Numbered from the stretch's first letter, positions 38,223 through 47,925 are shown. The stretch is 64,000 nt of DNA from Selenomonadaceae bacterium (GCA_017549815.1 JAFYNH010000006.1:20686-84685); one strand, 5' to 3'. A program made the numbers and translations. The notes: generated by a model not told the origin, from the letters alone.

Positions 38223-39247
38223 TTTGCACTTTCCAAATCCTGCAGAGTTTCAATAATATTTTTAGCAACAGCAGTAACCAGCGGCACAACAACTGAGTTT
38301 CCGAATTGCTTGTAAGCATTTGTATCTGAAACGACGATTTTATAATTTTCTGGAAAACCCTGAAGGCGGGCACATTCTCTGGGCGTCAATCTTCGGGGAT
38401 TTTTTTTGTCTTGACGAATCAAAATTTCAGAGCCGTCTTTATAATATCTCGCGCTTAAAGTCCGAGAGACGCCGTTTAAATCCGGCAGACCAAATCCGAA
38501 ACCGTTCCCTTTAGCTTTATGCTTATCTGCGTACATCTGTAAATAATTCCAAAGCTTATCGGATAAAGTATATCTGTCGTCAACGGGATTTTCCAAAATA
38601 TCTTTCAAGACTGGGATTTTTTCGGGCGGCTCAAAGTCAAAATTAAAATTTATAAAATTTTTATAGCGTTCACTGTCAAAGCCTACGATAAAAATTCTTT
38701 CGCGATGCTGTGGAACAAAGATTTTCCCGTCAATTACTGCAGAAAAAATGGTATAACCCAAATCGTTCAAGGTCGCTGTAATAATTTGCCAAGTACGTCC
38801 GCCATCATGACTTTTAAGATTTTTAACATTCTCAAGCATAAAAGCTTTGGGGCGTTTTACCTCCAATATCCTGACTATCTCAAAAAATAAAGTTCCCTGC
38901 GTTTTGTCAAGAAAGCCAGTTTCCTTACCGAGACTGTTCTTTTTAGAAACGCCAGCGATTGAAAAAGGTTGACACGGAAAACCAGCAAGCAATATGTCAT
39001 GATTCGGAATGTCCGATGCCTTAATTTCGCGAATATCTCCTGCGGGAACTTCACCAAAATTATCACGGTAAGTCTTTTGGCAATTTTTATCCTGTTCACA
39101 CGAAAAGACACATTCGCCGCCACAATTTGAAAAGGCAAGTCGCATTCCGCCAATACCCGCGAAAAGATCAATGAACGTAAATTTTCTTTCATCTAAAAAT
39201 TTATGGTGATTTTTGAAGAGTGAAATTTGCATTTGGGATTTTGACAT
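38219..39247 (-). CDS. DNA (cytosine-5) methyltransferase of the same R-M system
   Basis: The protein has 342 residues. C5-methyltransferase motifs in order: I FIDLFAGIGGMRLAF, IV GFPCQPFSIAG with the catalytic Cys, VI ENVKNL, VIII QHRERIFIVGF, and IX-X RLTPRECARLQGFP and QFGNSVVVPLV. It protects host DNA from the adjacent nuclease. ATG at 39247 has GGAGG eight bases upstream; an upstream in-frame start at 39262 is less likely. It lies 18 bases after the ABC ATPase stop. Confidence 0.93.
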   Translation of the reverse strand: MSKSQMQISLFKNHHKFLDERKFTFIDLFAGIGGMRLAFSNCGGECVFSCEQDKNCQKTYRDNFGEVPAGDIREIKASDIPNHDILLAGFPCQPFSIAGVSKKNSLGKETGFLDKTQGTLFFEIVRILEVKRPKAFMLENVKNLKSHDGGRTWQIITATLNDLGYTIFSAVIDGKIFVPQHRERIFIVGFDSERYKNFINFNFDFEPPEKIPVLKDILENPVDDRYTLSDKLWNYLQMYADKHKAKGNGFGFGLPDLNGVSRTLSARYYKDGSEILIRQDKKNPRRLTPRECARLQGFPENYKIVVSDTNAYKQFGNSVVVPLVTAVAKNIIETLQDLESAK

Positions 39248-39265
39248 AAAGCACTCCTCCAAAAC

Positions 39266-39976
39266 TTAAACTATGTCAATAATTTCATGCGAATCTTTAG
39301 TTATGTCTTTGACAATCTGCCCGTCCTTGACGAGAATTTGACGGTCGGCGGCTTGCGCAATGTCAGGTTCATGCGTAACTAAAATTATCGTCGAGCCCGC
39401 CGCGTGTAAGTCTCTAAAGATTTCCATTATCTCGCCCGTCGATTTGGTGTCCAAATTGCCCGTCGGTTCGTCCGCCATGATTATTGACGGTTTCATTGCT
39501 ATTGCGCGAGCTATTGCTACACGTTGCCTTTGTCCGCCCGAAAGTTCGCTGGGTAAATGTTGTGCGCGGTCGTCGAGTGAAACTTTTTTAAGCGCGTCCA
39601 TTGCCAACGAAAGCCTTTCCTTTGAACTTAAGCCCGCATAGACTGCCGGTAAAGCAACATTTTCCAAGCTCGTCAACTTCGGCAGGAGATTGAAATTTTG
39701 GAAGACAAAGCCGATAGTTTTATTTCTGATTCGCGCAAGTTCGTCGTCTGAAAGCCCGCTAACTTCCTGTCCGAGCAATTTATAAGAGCCGACAGTCGGG
39801 CGGTCGAGACAACCTAAAATATTCATGAGCGTCGATTTACCAGAGCCTGAAGGTCCCATAAGCGCAACGAATTCGCCTTCATCAATGATTAAGTCAACGC
39901 CGTTGAGCGCGGCGACTATCTCCGAACCCATTTTGTAAAGTTTTTTCACGCCCTTTATCGTGACGACGTTCGCCAT
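39266..39976 (-). CDS. MacB/LolD-type ABC transporter ATPase
   Basis: The protein has 236 residues. Walker [10 protein letters not shown] near 40-48, Q-loop [13 protein letters not shown], signature [14 protein letters not shown], Walker [13 protein letters not shown] and switch VTHEPD. These are the marks of the MacB/LolD family that pairs with FtsX-type permeases. The natural partner is the permease at 36238-37455; the R-M genes sit between. AAGGAG precedes the ATG. Confidence 0.93.
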   Translation of the reverse strand: MANVVTIKGVKKLYKMGSEIVAALNGVDLIIDEGEFVALMGPSGSGKSTLMNILGCLDRPTVGSYKLLGQEVSGLSDDELARIRNKTIGFVFQNFNLLPKLTSLENVALPAVYAGLSSKERLSLAMDALKKVSLDDRAQHLPSELSGGQRQRVAIARAIAMKPSIIMADEPTGNLDTKSTGEIMEIFRDLHAAGSTIILVTHEPDIAQAADRQILVKDGQIVKDITKDSHEIIDIV

Positions 39977-40004
39977 AAATTTTTCTCCTTAGATAATTTT
40001 TATT

Positions 40005-40033
40005 ATGATAGCAGAAAAAAATTCTGACTGCAA
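40005..40033 (-). promoter_or_regulatory. Promoter of the ABC/R-M operon
   Basis: On the minus strand TTGCAG, 17 bases, TATCAT preceded by TGC (extended -10), about 30 bases before the ATPase start. The R-M genes probably share this promoter. Confidence 0.6.
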
Positions 40034-40094
40034 ATTTGTTTGAGCGCGGCGAGCGGCATAAATTTTCTGAACGATTCGGTGCGTCTGCTGTTCC

Positions 40095-40145
40095 GTCGCT
40101 TTTAAAGCGACAAAAATCCCCTGCCGCAATTTCCGACAGAGGATA
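40095..40145 (-). terminator. rpsO terminator with a second palindrome
   Basis: On the minus strand ATCCTCTG/CAGGGGAT followed by TTTTTG. Just beyond it lies GTCGCTTT-t-AAAGCGAC, a perfect palindrome that may reinforce termination. Confidence 0.7.
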
Positions 40146-40166
40146 ATTTTTTTATCGAACAAATTT

Positions 40167-40433
40167 TTACTTGCGAAGGTTGAGTTGCGAGAGAATCTCA
40201 CGATAACGATTGATGTCCTTCTTGTTGAGGTAGCTCAAAAGGCGGCGGCGTTGCCCGACCATCTTCAAAAGCCCGCGACGAGAATGATGATCCTTCTTGT
40301 GCTCCTTGAGGTGCTCGGTCAAGTACGAAATACGCGCCGTCAAAAGTGCAATTTGAACTTCGGGAGAGCCAGTATCGCCTTCGTGCACGGCGAATTTCTC
40401 CATAATCTCCTGTTTTGCCTGTTTGTCTAACAT
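40167..40433 (-). CDS. rpsO: 30S ribosomal protein S15
   Basis: The protein has 88 residues, full length: [17 protein letters not shown] and [20 protein letters not shown] are the invariant S15 segments. It binds 16S rRNA helices early in 30S assembly. AGGAGG lies upstream. It has its own promoter, a leader of about 85 bases and a terminator. pnp, often downstream, is absent. Confidence 0.98.
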   Translation of the reverse strand: MLDKQAKQEIMEKFAVHEGDTGSPEVQIALLTARISYLTEHLKEHKKDHHSRRGLLKMVGQRRRLLSYLNKKDINRYREILSQLNLRK

Positions 40434-40519
40434 TTCAAGTCCTCCTGCGTAGATTTTTTACCCGTCAGCGAAGTCCGCGTCGGAGTGTCGACGAACTGCG
40501 CCGTAGTTAAGATTGACGC
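40434..40519 (-). promoter_or_regulatory. rpsO leader, possible S15 autoregulatory structure
   Basis: The leader can form CGTCG/CGACG within a GC-rich segment before the ribosome binding site. S15 leaders in several phyla bind S15 and repress translation; whether this one does cannot be told by eye. Confidence 0.3.
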
Positions 40520-40548
40520 AGTTTAACATAAGAATTTTTCAACGTCAA
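40520..40548 (-). promoter_or_regulatory. rpsO promoter
   Basis: On the minus strand TTGACG, 17 bases, TAAACT. Adjacent to a short copy of the intergenic repeat (AGTTCCCAGTTCCTAA at 40549-40564). Confidence 0.7.
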
Positions 40549-40576
40549 GTTCCCAGTTCCTAAATATCATCAACTA

Positions 40577-40605
40577 TTGACGGTTAGCGGCTTAACGAAT
40601 AAAAT
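40577..40605 (+). promoter_or_regulatory. Promoter of the M16 peptidase-dapA operon
   Basis: TTGACG, 17 bases, TAAAAT, 27 bases before the ATG. Confidence 0.7.
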
Positions 40606-40632
40606 ATTTTTGACATTGAAAGGAGCGATTAT

Positions 40633-43557
40633 ATGAATTTAAAAATCGGCGAAGTTTTGAACGGCTTTAGCTTGAAAAATCTTTCCGAAGTCGGCGAACT
40701 GAACGCCAAGACTTACGAATTTGAACACGTCAAGACGGGTGCGAAACTTTTCTACGTCGCGGCGGACGACGATAACAAAGTTTTTTATATCGGATTCCGC
40801 ACACCGCCCAAAGATGATACCGGCGTCGCGCACATCGTCGAACATTCGGTTTTATGCGGTTCCAAAAAATATCCGCTTAAAGAGCCGTTTGTCGAGTTGG
40901 TTAAGGGTTCGTTGAATACTTTTCTGAACGCCATGACTTATCCCGATAAGACCGTTTACCCCGTCGCGAGCCGCAACGCCAAAGATTTCCGCAACTTGCA
41001 GGACGTTTACCTTGACGCGGTGTTTAATCCCGCCATGCTCACCACGCCCGAAATTTTAATGCAGGAAGGTTGGCACTATGAAATTAAAAATGCCGACGCT
41101 CCCTTGACTTACAGCGGCGTTGTCTATAACGAAATGAAAGGCGCATTGTCTTCGCCCGACGACATTTTGGGCAGTAAGCTTTTACACGAAACTTTTCCGC
41201 AGAATTGTTATGGCTATCAATCGGGCGGCGACCCGGAGGCTATTCCGAATTTAACACAGGAAAATTTTATCGCCTTCCACCAAAAATTTTATCACCCGTC
41301 CAACAGCTTTATCTATCTTTATGGCGACGTGGACATTGCCGAGCAACTCGAATATCTTGACCGTGAATATTTATCTGCCTTTGACAAAATCGAAGTTGAT
41401 TCGGAAATTTCCTTACAACCGACTTTCGCCCAAATGAAACGTGTTGATGAAGTTTATCCCATTGGCGAAGAAGAATCCGCTGATGAAAAAACTTTTCTCG
41501 CGCTGAATTTAATTGTCGGCGACGTGACAGATACTCTTACGAATTTAGGCTTGGGGATTTTAAGTCATGCGTTGTTCAGCAGTCCAGCCGCGCCCGTCCG
41601 CAAGGCTCTGATTGATTCGGGCTTGGGCAAAGATGTTGACGTTGCTCTTGAGGACGATTTACGCCAGCCCGTATTTACAATCACGCTTAACGGCTCGGAG
41701 AAAAACCGCGTCGAAGAATTTTATTCTCTGCTTAACGACGAACTCAAAAAGCTTGTCGACAACGGCATTGATAAAACTTTATTGCAGGCGTCGATTAACT
41801 TAATGGAGTTCAGACTTCGCGAGGCAGACTTCGGATTTGCGCCAAAAGGTTTGATTTACGGCTTGCGGCTCTTTAAGACGTGGCTTTACGGCGGCGACCC
41901 CAATGCTTATCTGCGTTATGAAGACGATTTGGCAACGATTAAACGCGGGCTTGACGAAAATTATTTTGAAGGGCTTGTTAAGAAATATTTGCTCGACAAT
42001 CCGCATAAAGTTTTGATGACGCTCGCGCCCGATAAATCTTTTGCAAAGAAACGCGACGCCGCGCAGGCTCAAAAACTTGAAGAAATTAAATCGTCCTTAT
42101 CTCCCGCGCAGATTCAAAACATTATCGACACGACCGAGAAATTAAAACTCCGTCAGCAAGCTCCCGATTCGCCCGAAGCTTTGAAGACGATTCCGATTTT
42201 AAAGCGCGAAGACCTTAAGAAAGAGTCGGAAAAGTTGCCGTTGCAATTCCGCGACATTGACGGCACGCGGATTCTTTTCAGCAACATTGACACGCACGGC
42301 ATAATTTACTTGACGTTTTACTTCGACGCCACGAAAGTTCCGCAGGATAAACTTCTGCACGCTTACCTTTTAACCGAACTTTTGGATAACATTGATACCA
42401 AAAAGCATTCCTACGAAGAACTTGCGATTCTTACAAACTTACATATCGGCGGCTTTGGAGCAAATCTCCGCGCAGATTCTGAAAATGGCAATCCGAATTC
42501 TTTTGCGCCGCGCTTGAAAATTTTCGTCAAAGCGTTGGAGTCGAAACTCGGCGACATGACAGAAATTCTCGCAGAAATTTTCAACGATACCGCCTTCACG
42601 AATAAGAAACGCCTACACGAACTCATTGAAGAGGAGCAAATTTCCTTTGAATTGGGCTTGCAAAATATGGCAACGCAGATAGTTTCTTCGCAACTCGCCG
42701 CTTATCAGAGCAAGGCGGGAGCTTATAACGCCGCCGGTTATCTGCCCTACAATAAATTTTTAAAGGACTTGCTCGCGAACTTCGACGATAAATTTGATGA
42801 ACTGGTTGACGATTTGTATGACGTGCTTGAGCGGCTGATTAATCGCAACGGGCTGATTGTCAGCGTCACGGCTCCCGAAGAACTTTATAAAAAATTCCGT
42901 CCGTATTTGAACGATTTGCTTAAGAGTTTGAAGGCGGAGGAGTTTAAAAAAGAATTTTATTCCTTTGTCTGCAAGCCGAAGAATGAAGGGCTTTATTCGC
43001 AAAGTCGCGTTCAATACGTCGGCAAGGGCGCGAACTTTATCGAGCTTGGTCACGAATACACGGGTACGCTGAACATTTTGGAAACGATTTTGCGCTATGA
43101 ATATCTGTGGACAAAAATCCGAGTGCAGGGCGGCGCGTATGGAGCCTTCGCGAGTTTCGGGCGCAATGGAAGTTTGTTATTCAGCTCTTATCGCGACCCG
43201 AACCTTAAAAAGACACTTGAGACTTTCGACGGCACCGCCGATTTCCTTAAAAATTTCGATGTAAGCGACAGAGAAATGGACAAGTACATAATCGGGACGC
43301 TTAGCAAAATCGATAAGCCGTTGACGCCTTCGCTTAAAGGACAAATTGCCGCCGATTTCTGCTTGCGGAATATCACCTACGCCGACCGCCAAAAATCTCG
43401 CAACGAAATTCTCACTGCGCGGCAGGAAGATATTCGCGCCTTATCGAAAATTGTTGAGGACTGCATGAATCAAAATAATCTGTGCGTCTTCGGCAACGAG
43501 GAAATTATTAAGGAGAACGCGGAAATTTTCGGGGAGATTAAATCTGCTTTGGACTAA
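40633..43557 (+). CDS. M16C-family zinc metallopeptidase (presequence-protease-like)
   Basis: The protein has 974 residues, built from two M16 halves as in PreP/Cym1 clamshell proteases. The inverted zinc motif HIVEH is at residues 67-71, with a downstream EMKGALSSPDD segment holding the third ligand. The second half keeps the fold without the motif. In bacteria these degrade oligopeptides in the cytoplasm; no signal peptide is visible. AAGGAG precedes the ATG. dapA follows after 21 bases. Confidence 0.9.
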   Translation: MNLKIGEVLNGFSLKNLSEVGELNAKTYEFEHVKTGAKLFYVAADDDNKVFYIGFRTPPKDDTGVAHIVEHSVLCGSKKYPLKEPFVELVKGSLNTFLNAMTYPDKTVYPVASRNAKDFRNLQDVYLDAVFNPAMLTTPEILMQEGWHYEIKNADAPLTYSGVVYNEMKGALSSPDDILGSKLLHETFPQNCYGYQSGGDPEAIPNLTQENFIAFHQKFYHPSNSFIYLYGDVDIAEQLEYLDREYLSAFDKIEVDSEISLQPTFAQMKRVDEVYPIGEEESADEKTFLALNLIVGDVTDTLTNLGLGILSHALFSSPAAPVRKALIDSGLGKDVDVALEDDLRQPVFTITLNGSEKNRVEEFYSLLNDELKKLVDNGIDKTLLQASINLMEFRLREADFGFAPKGLIYGLRLFKTWLYGGDPNAYLRYEDDLATIKRGLDENYFEGLVKKYLLDNPHKVLMTLAPDKSFAKKRDAAQAQKLEEIKSSLSPAQIQNIIDTTEKLKLRQQAPDSPEALKTIPILKREDLKKESEKLPLQFRDIDGTRILFSNIDTHGIIYLTFYFDATKVPQDKLLHAYLLTELLDNIDTKKHSYEELAILTNLHIGGFGANLRADSENGNPNSFAPRLKIFVKALESKLGDMTEILAEIFNDTAFTNKKRLHELIEEEQISFELGLQNMATQIVSSQLAAYQSKAGAYNAAGYLPYNKFLKDLLANFDDKFDELVDDLYDVLERLINRNGLIVSVTAPEELYKKFRPYLNDLLKSLKAEEFKKEFYSFVCKPKNEGLYSQSRVQYVGKGANFIELGHEYTGTLNILETILRYEYLWTKIRVQGGAYGAFASFGRNGSLLFSSYRDPNLKKTLETFDGTADFLKNFDVSDREMDKYIIGTLSKIDKPLTPSLKGQIAADFCLRNITYADRQKSRNEILTARQEDIRALSKIVEDCMNQNNLCVFGNEEIIKENAEIFGEIKSALD

Positions 43558-43578
43558 AAAATCTTTGGAGGGCTTTTA

Positions 43579-44463
43579 ATGAAGAAAATACCATTTAAGG
43601 GCGCGTGCGTTGCGATTGTCACGCCGTTTAACGAGACGGGCATAAACTTTGCCGAACTCGGACGGATTATCGACAATCAAATCGAAAATCATACGGACGC
43701 AATTTGTATCACGGGCACGACAGGCGAAACCGCTACGCTTAACGACGAGGAGCATAAAGCCGCGATTAAATTTGCGGTCGAGCATGTCAACGGGCGAGTT
43801 CCCGTCATTGCAGGCACGGGTTCCAACGATACTGCCTATGCAATTCAAATGTCGCAATACGCGGAGAAAGTCGGAGCAAATGCCGTCCTTTTAGTCACGC
43901 CTTACTATAACAAGTGCACTCAAAAGGGACTTGTCGCGCATTATATGAAAATCGCCGACAATATCAATATCCCTGTGATTCTCTACAACGTGCCGGGTCG
44001 GACGGGCGTCGATATTAAGCCCGAATCCTACGCAAAACTTTGCAAACACCCGCGCATTGTCGCAGTTAAAGAGGCTAACGGCGATTTGACTTCGATTCTT
44101 AGGACGCGCAAACTTTGCGGAGACGAACTCGCTGTTTATTCGGGAAATGACGATCAAATCGTTCCTATTTTGTCGCTCGGCGGCAGTGGCGTTATCTCAG
44201 TTTTATCGAACGTCGCGCCGCATGATACTCACATGATTTGCCAAAATTATTTCGACGGCAAGATTGAAGAGGCGGCTCGTATGCAAATCGATTACTGCGA
44301 TTTAATCGACGCGCTGTTTTGCGAAGTTAATCCTATTCCCGTAAAAACCGCAATGGGACTTTTGGGCTGGAACGTCGGCAAATTGCGTATGCCGCTCAGC
44401 GAGATTGAACCGAATCATCTCGAACAAATTAAAACTGCGCTCAAAGCTCACGGCTTAATTTAA
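43579..44463 (+). CDS. dapA: 4-hydroxy-tetrahydrodipicolinate synthase
   Basis: The protein has 294 residues, a TIM-barrel aldolase. It condenses pyruvate with aspartate semialdehyde, the first step committed to diaminopimelate and lysine. Catalytic residues visible: Thr47/48 in GTTGET, Tyr136 in ILYNVPGRTG and Schiff-base Lys164 in VAVKEANGD. GGAGG precedes the ATG. The gap to the peptidase gene is too short for a lysine riboswitch. Confidence 0.93.
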   Translation: MKKIPFKGACVAIVTPFNETGINFAELGRIIDNQIENHTDAICITGTTGETATLNDEEHKAAIKFAVEHVNGRVPVIAGTGSNDTAYAIQMSQYAEKVGANAVLLVTPYYNKCTQKGLVAHYMKIADNINIPVILYNVPGRTGVDIKPESYAKLCKHPRIVAVKEANGDLTSILRTRKLCGDELAVYSGNDDQIVPILSLGGSGVISVLSNVAPHDTHMICQNYFDGKIEEAARMQIDYCDLIDALFCEVNPIPVKTAMGLLGWNVGKLRMPLSEIEPNHLEQIKTALKAHGLI

Positions 44464-44477
44464 GGAGGCGATTTGGT

Positions 44478-45137
44478 TTGAAAAAATTTTTAGTCGCGTT
44501 GATGATGTCGGCGATAATTTTAACTTCGTCGATTGCATTGGCGGCTTATGAGGAAAATATTGAGGAAGACGCCGACCTTACGACGATAAAGACTGTGGCG
44601 ATTGCGATGCCCAACTTTTACCGAATCGACGAGAAAGAGCCGACGCTTGAAGAATTTACCAAATCGATTTACGCCGTCGGCAGAGATACTTCCGCGCACG
44701 ACATTATTTCCTATGAAGAAATAGCTGGTAACATTCGCCGCGATACGGGCGTTGATATTTACTCGCTTGACGCCGTTGAGGCAGAGAAAATTTTCAACAT
44801 GAATATCGCCAAATACGCCGATACCTACATGATTGCGACTGTCGCGAATAATTCTGGCAAGCCTTGGCTTTTCTTCTACGTCTACAACGCCGCCGATTCA
44901 AAGCTCCTTTACACCTACAGCATTCAAAGTAATTCAATCGGCAAAAACTCTAAAGACTACAACAAAGCCGCCGAGAGTTTTTACAGGCAATTCGACGAGA
45001 CTTCCTCTAAAAATCTTGCCAAAGAAGATAGAAAGAATATGGAAGCAAAGCGCGAGGCTAAAGCTCAAAAGCGCAAGATTAAAAAGATGACTTACAAGAC
45101 TGGACACTCGAAAGCCGATTTGGTTAAGAAAAAATAG
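44478..45137 (+). CDS. Secreted protein of unknown function
   Basis: The protein has 219 residues. The TTG start has AAGGAGG upstream. A signal peptide (KKFLVALMMSAIILTSSIALA-AY) is followed by a mixed alpha/beta domain (TIKTVAIAMPNFYRID, YADTYMIATVANN) and a strongly basic tail of about 45 residues rich in Lys. The fold pattern recalls small periplasmic lipoprotein-like domains that assist outer-membrane assembly, without a firm match. It is the last gene of the peptidase-dapA operon; a terminator follows. Confidence 0.65.
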   Translation: MKKFLVALMMSAIILTSSIALAAYEENIEEDADLTTIKTVAIAMPNFYRIDEKEPTLEEFTKSIYAVGRDTSAHDIISYEEIAGNIRRDTGVDIYSLDAVEAEKIFNMNIAKYADTYMIATVANNSGKPWLFFYVYNAADSKLLYTYSIQSNSIGKNSKDYNKAAESFYRQFDETSSKNLAKEDRKNMEAKREAKAQKRKIKKMTYKTGHSKADLVKKK

Positions 45138-45158
45138 CAACATGATATAACAAAAAAA

Positions 45159-45188
45159 CCCGCGAAGAATTTCCTCGCGGGATATTTT
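45159..45188. terminator. Bidirectional terminator between convergent genes
   Basis: CCCGCGA pairs with TCGCGGG across a nine-base loop, with an A run before and a T run after. Confidence 0.85.
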
Positions 45189-45560
45189 TTATTCGCCATA
45201 AAGAATTAGCTGAACCATTTGCCCAAGCTCGGATTTTTTGGAATAAGTCTGAACGGGACGCCGAGATTTATTCGATTCGATTTCGGCTCGCGTGTCGTAG
45301 GAAAGAATTTTCGACGATAAAATTTCATAAGTCTTTTTGCTGTGATTGATTTGCACGTCGTAAACATACATGCGATTTAAACTCGCCTTGATAACCGCCA
45401 TGTCTACGCGGAGCACCGACGAATTTTCAATTTGAATACTGTCGGCGTCGTAGTAATAGCCAGTGTCGTCCATTGCGTCGATAAATTTCAAATTCTCCGC
45501 CGAGCAACTCGCGCCACTCAAGAAAATTATCGCCGCGCAGATTAGGAAAAATTTTTTCAT
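45189..45560 (-). CDS. Small secreted protein of unknown function
   Basis: The protein has 123 residues with a signal peptide (KKFFLICAAIIFLSGASCSA-EN) and a single small beta-rich domain: DDTGYYYDADSIQI, VLRVDMAVIK, YVYDVQINHSKKTYEIL. This strand pattern is like the surface-adhesin-E or DUF-type domains common in Negativicutes. A lipobox at GASC is possible but not typical. GAGGTGAT precedes the ATG. It follows the YdcF-like gene by nine bases. Confidence 0.65.
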   Translation of the reverse strand: MKKFFLICAAIIFLSGASCSAENLKFIDAMDDTGYYYDADSIQIENSSVLRVDMAVIKASLNRMYVYDVQINHSKKTYEILSSKILSYDTRAEIESNKSRRPVQTYSKKSELGQMVQLILYGE

Positions 45561-45569
45561 TTAATCACC

Positions 45570-46334
45570 TCACACTCCGAAAATTTTTGTTATAAACGTC
45601 CGCAAAACTTCCTGCATAACCGTCACATTTAAAAGCAATGCCTCAGCTCGCGGGCGTAGTTTCGTATAGTGGAAAGTCGGATTCTGCGCGACCGTAAAGT
45701 CTGTCGGATAAGCTATCGGCTCATATTCGCACAGATTAAAATTCAACACGGCGCGTTTCATATGAAAAGCACTCGTCACCAGCAACGGCTTTTTGAAATT
45801 TTTATCGCGCAGAATTTCGGCGGAATAGCGGGCGTTTTGCGTAGTGTTGACGCTCTTTTTTTCAATCAAAATTTTGTCTGCAGGAACGCCTAAAGATTTT
45901 AACACCCGCGCAGATATTTCAGCCTCCGCGCCCGAATCGCTATAGACTTGTCCGCCGCTAACTAAAATCGGCACGTTCAAAATCTTTTGCAACCTAACCG
46001 CCGTCAAAAGTCTGTTCGCAGGACTCGCGCATAAAGCCCCTACGCCGTCAACGTCAGGAACTTGACTTATCGCACCGCCGCCGAGTAAGACAATCACATC
46101 TGCGCCCGAAGTTTCAACCTGCGCGGGCGGTGTGTATGCCTTTTCCAACCAACCCATTAATCTTTCCGCAACTAGGCTTGTGCATAAAAGATAGAAAATC
46201 GCCGTCCCGATTAAAACTATCAGCGAAAGTTTCCTGTCGATTTTGAACAGCTTGACCGATAACGCCGCCATTAGCAAGATAAAAATCCCCGGCGGCAATA
46301 TCCACGCGGCTCCGAATTTCAAAAAATATACCAA
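45570..46334 (-). CDS. YdcF/ElyC-like envelope protein (DUF218)
   Basis: The protein has 254 residues. Two N-terminal membrane helices (about 5-28 and 36-56) are followed by the DUF218 domain with DVIVLLGGG, ILVSGG, NTTQNARYSAEIL and LLVTSAFHMKRA. Family members (ElyC, SanA, YdcF) influence envelope integrity and lipid-carrier metabolism. The start is a TTG with a weak site, so the N terminus may differ slightly. It follows the MFS gene by 12 bases. Confidence 0.85.
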   Translation of the reverse strand: MVYFLKFGAAWILPPGIFILLMAALSVKLFKIDRKLSLIVLIGTAIFYLLCTSLVAERLMGWLEKAYTPPAQVETSGADVIVLLGGGAISQVPDVDGVGALCASPANRLLTAVRLQKILNVPILVSGGQVYSDSGAEAEISARVLKSLGVPADKILIEKKSVNTTQNARYSAEILRDKNFKKPLLVTSAFHMKRAVLNFNLCEYEPIAYPTDFTVAQNPTFHYTKLRPRAEALLLNVTVMQEVLRTFITKIFGV

Positions 46335-46346
46335 AAAGTCACGTCC

Positions 46347-47690
46347 TTAAGTCGTCTTGACGTTAAACGAGGCGTCAATTTCTTCGAGCGATTTCTTTTT
46401 ACTCTCAATGCCCAAACTCAAAATGATAACCGAAATTATCACAAAGACCGACGCGAACATTAAGAAAATCGAATTAATCTGCGCACCACTAGCAAGTAAT
46501 ACGCCGACAAGCATTGGAGCCGTCATACCGCCGATTCGTCCGAAACCTGCCGCCCAGCCCGAACCTAAAGCGCGTATTGCCGTCGGATAAAGTTCTGGCG
46601 TGTAAGTGTAAATGACGCCCCAAGCTCCTAAGTTGAAGAAACTCATTGCCGCGCCCCACATCAAAAGTTCGCTTGCCGTCGCCGCATTGCCAAAGAAATA
46701 CGCGCACACGCCCGACATTAACAGGAATAATGACAGCGTGTATCGACGCCCGATTATGTCAACCAATACCGCCGCCGCAAAATAGCCCGGCAACTGCGCC
46801 AACGTCATTATCAAAACGTACTCGAAAGTTTTCACGACCTCAAAGCCTTGCGAGAAAACTATAGACGGCAACCACATGAATATTCCGTAGTAGCTGAAGA
46901 CTATTCCGAACCACGCAAGCCATAACATAAGCGTCCGAACGCGGAAAGTTTTCGACCATAAAGTTAAAACGTTCAGTTTGAAAATCGGCGTCGCCTCTTC
47001 CACGAATTCTTCTTCAAACGGTTTACTGCGAACGCCTAATTTTTTCTCCAGCGTCAAGATTATTTGCCGAGCCTCGTCGACTTTGCCCTTTGAAATAAGA
47101 TAGCGGATTGATTCGGGCATGTGTAGGCGAATTAAAAAGACGTACAGCGCGGGCAATGCTCCGATTAGGAACGCGATTTTCCAACCGAATTGCGGAATAA
47201 GTAAATAGGAAATCAGAGCCGCTACGAGCCAGCCGACTCCCCAAAAACTTTCCAGCAAGACTATAAAGCGTCCGCGCAGTTGTGTAGGTGCGTATTCACT
47301 CATCAACGTTGCCGCAACAGGAAGTTCGCCGCCTAAGCCAAAGCCGACTAAAAATCTAAATACCAACAGCGATTCATAGCTCCAAGCCACCGCGCAGAGT
47401 CCTGTTGCCACGCTGTATAAAATAACCGTCGCCGCGAAAACATTTTTGCGCCCGAATTTATCGGCGATTGTTCCCGCCAATACCGCGCCTAATGCCATTC
47501 CGATTAAACCAACACTGCCTATCCAGCCGACTTGTTCAGGCGTCAAGCCCCATTCCTTCGCCAAAAGCGGCAACACGAACGAGATTAAGCCCGTATCCAT
47601 AGAGTCGAACAGCCAGCCCAATCCCGTTACGACTAAAAGTTTGTAATGGAACGAGCCGACTGGCAAATTTTCAAGACGCTCAAGTATCAA
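46347..47690 (-). CDS. MFS transporter, metabolite/H+ symporter type
   Basis: About 447 residues with 12 predicted membrane helices. The signature GTIADKFGRKNVF lies between helices 2 and 3, and LGGELPVAATLMSEYAPTQLRGR near helix 4-5 is typical of the sugar/aromatic-acid/niacin symporter group. Substrate unknown. The TTG at 47690 has AGGAG eight bases upstream; a GTG nine bases earlier abuts that site. An intergenic repeat lies just upstream. Confidence 0.88.
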   Translation of the reverse strand: MILERLENLPVGSFHYKLLVVTGLGWLFDSMDTGLISFVLPLLAKEWGLTPEQVGWIGSVGLIGMALGAVLAGTIADKFGRKNVFAATVILYSVATGLCAVAWSYESLLVFRFLVGFGLGGELPVAATLMSEYAPTQLRGRFIVLLESFWGVGWLVAALISYLLIPQFGWKIAFLIGALPALYVFLIRLHMPESIRYLISKGKVDEARQIILTLEKKLGVRSKPFEEEFVEEATPIFKLNVLTLWSKTFRVRTLMLWLAWFGIVFSYYGIFMWLPSIVFSQGFEVVKTFEYVLIMTLAQLPGYFAAAVLVDIIGRRYTLSLFLLMSGVCAYFFGNAATASELLMWGAAMSFFNLGAWGVIYTYTPELYPTAIRALGSGWAAGFGRIGGMTAPMLVGVLLASGAQINSIFLMFASVFVIISVIILSLGIESKKKSLEEIDASFNVKTT

Positions 47691-47710
47691 TCTCAACACT
47701 CCTTTTTTTG

Positions 47711-47785
47711 TTAGGAACTAGGAAATAGTTTTTAGGAACTGGTAGTAATTAGTTCCTAGTTCCTCTCTCCTTGTTCCTAGCTATC
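47711..47785. repeat. Intergenic repeat element 6
   Basis: TTAGGAACTAGGAAATAG and TTAGGAACTGG units are followed by inverted TTAGTTCCTAGTTCCT and TTGTTCCTAGC, able to fold as a long hairpin between divergent genes. Confidence 0.75.
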
Positions 47786-47845
47786 AAGAATTTTATTTCA
47801 CATGAAAAAAAATTGCAAGCGTTAATCAAAATTTAAGCCGCACCG

Positions 47846-47874
47846 TTGATAACCACCGCTCCATAATGTAAAAT
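47846..47874 (+). promoter_or_regulatory. Promoter of the 47926 gene
   Basis: TTGATA, 17 bases, TAAAAT. Confidence 0.6.
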
Positions 47875-47925
47875 ATAAGCGGCAGTACAGGGATTCTACT
47901 TTGGATTTGCAAGGAGGCGATAAAA

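Noticed and set aside
43558..43578. Lysine riboswitch before dapA
   Set aside because: Only 21 bases separate dapA from the peptidase gene.
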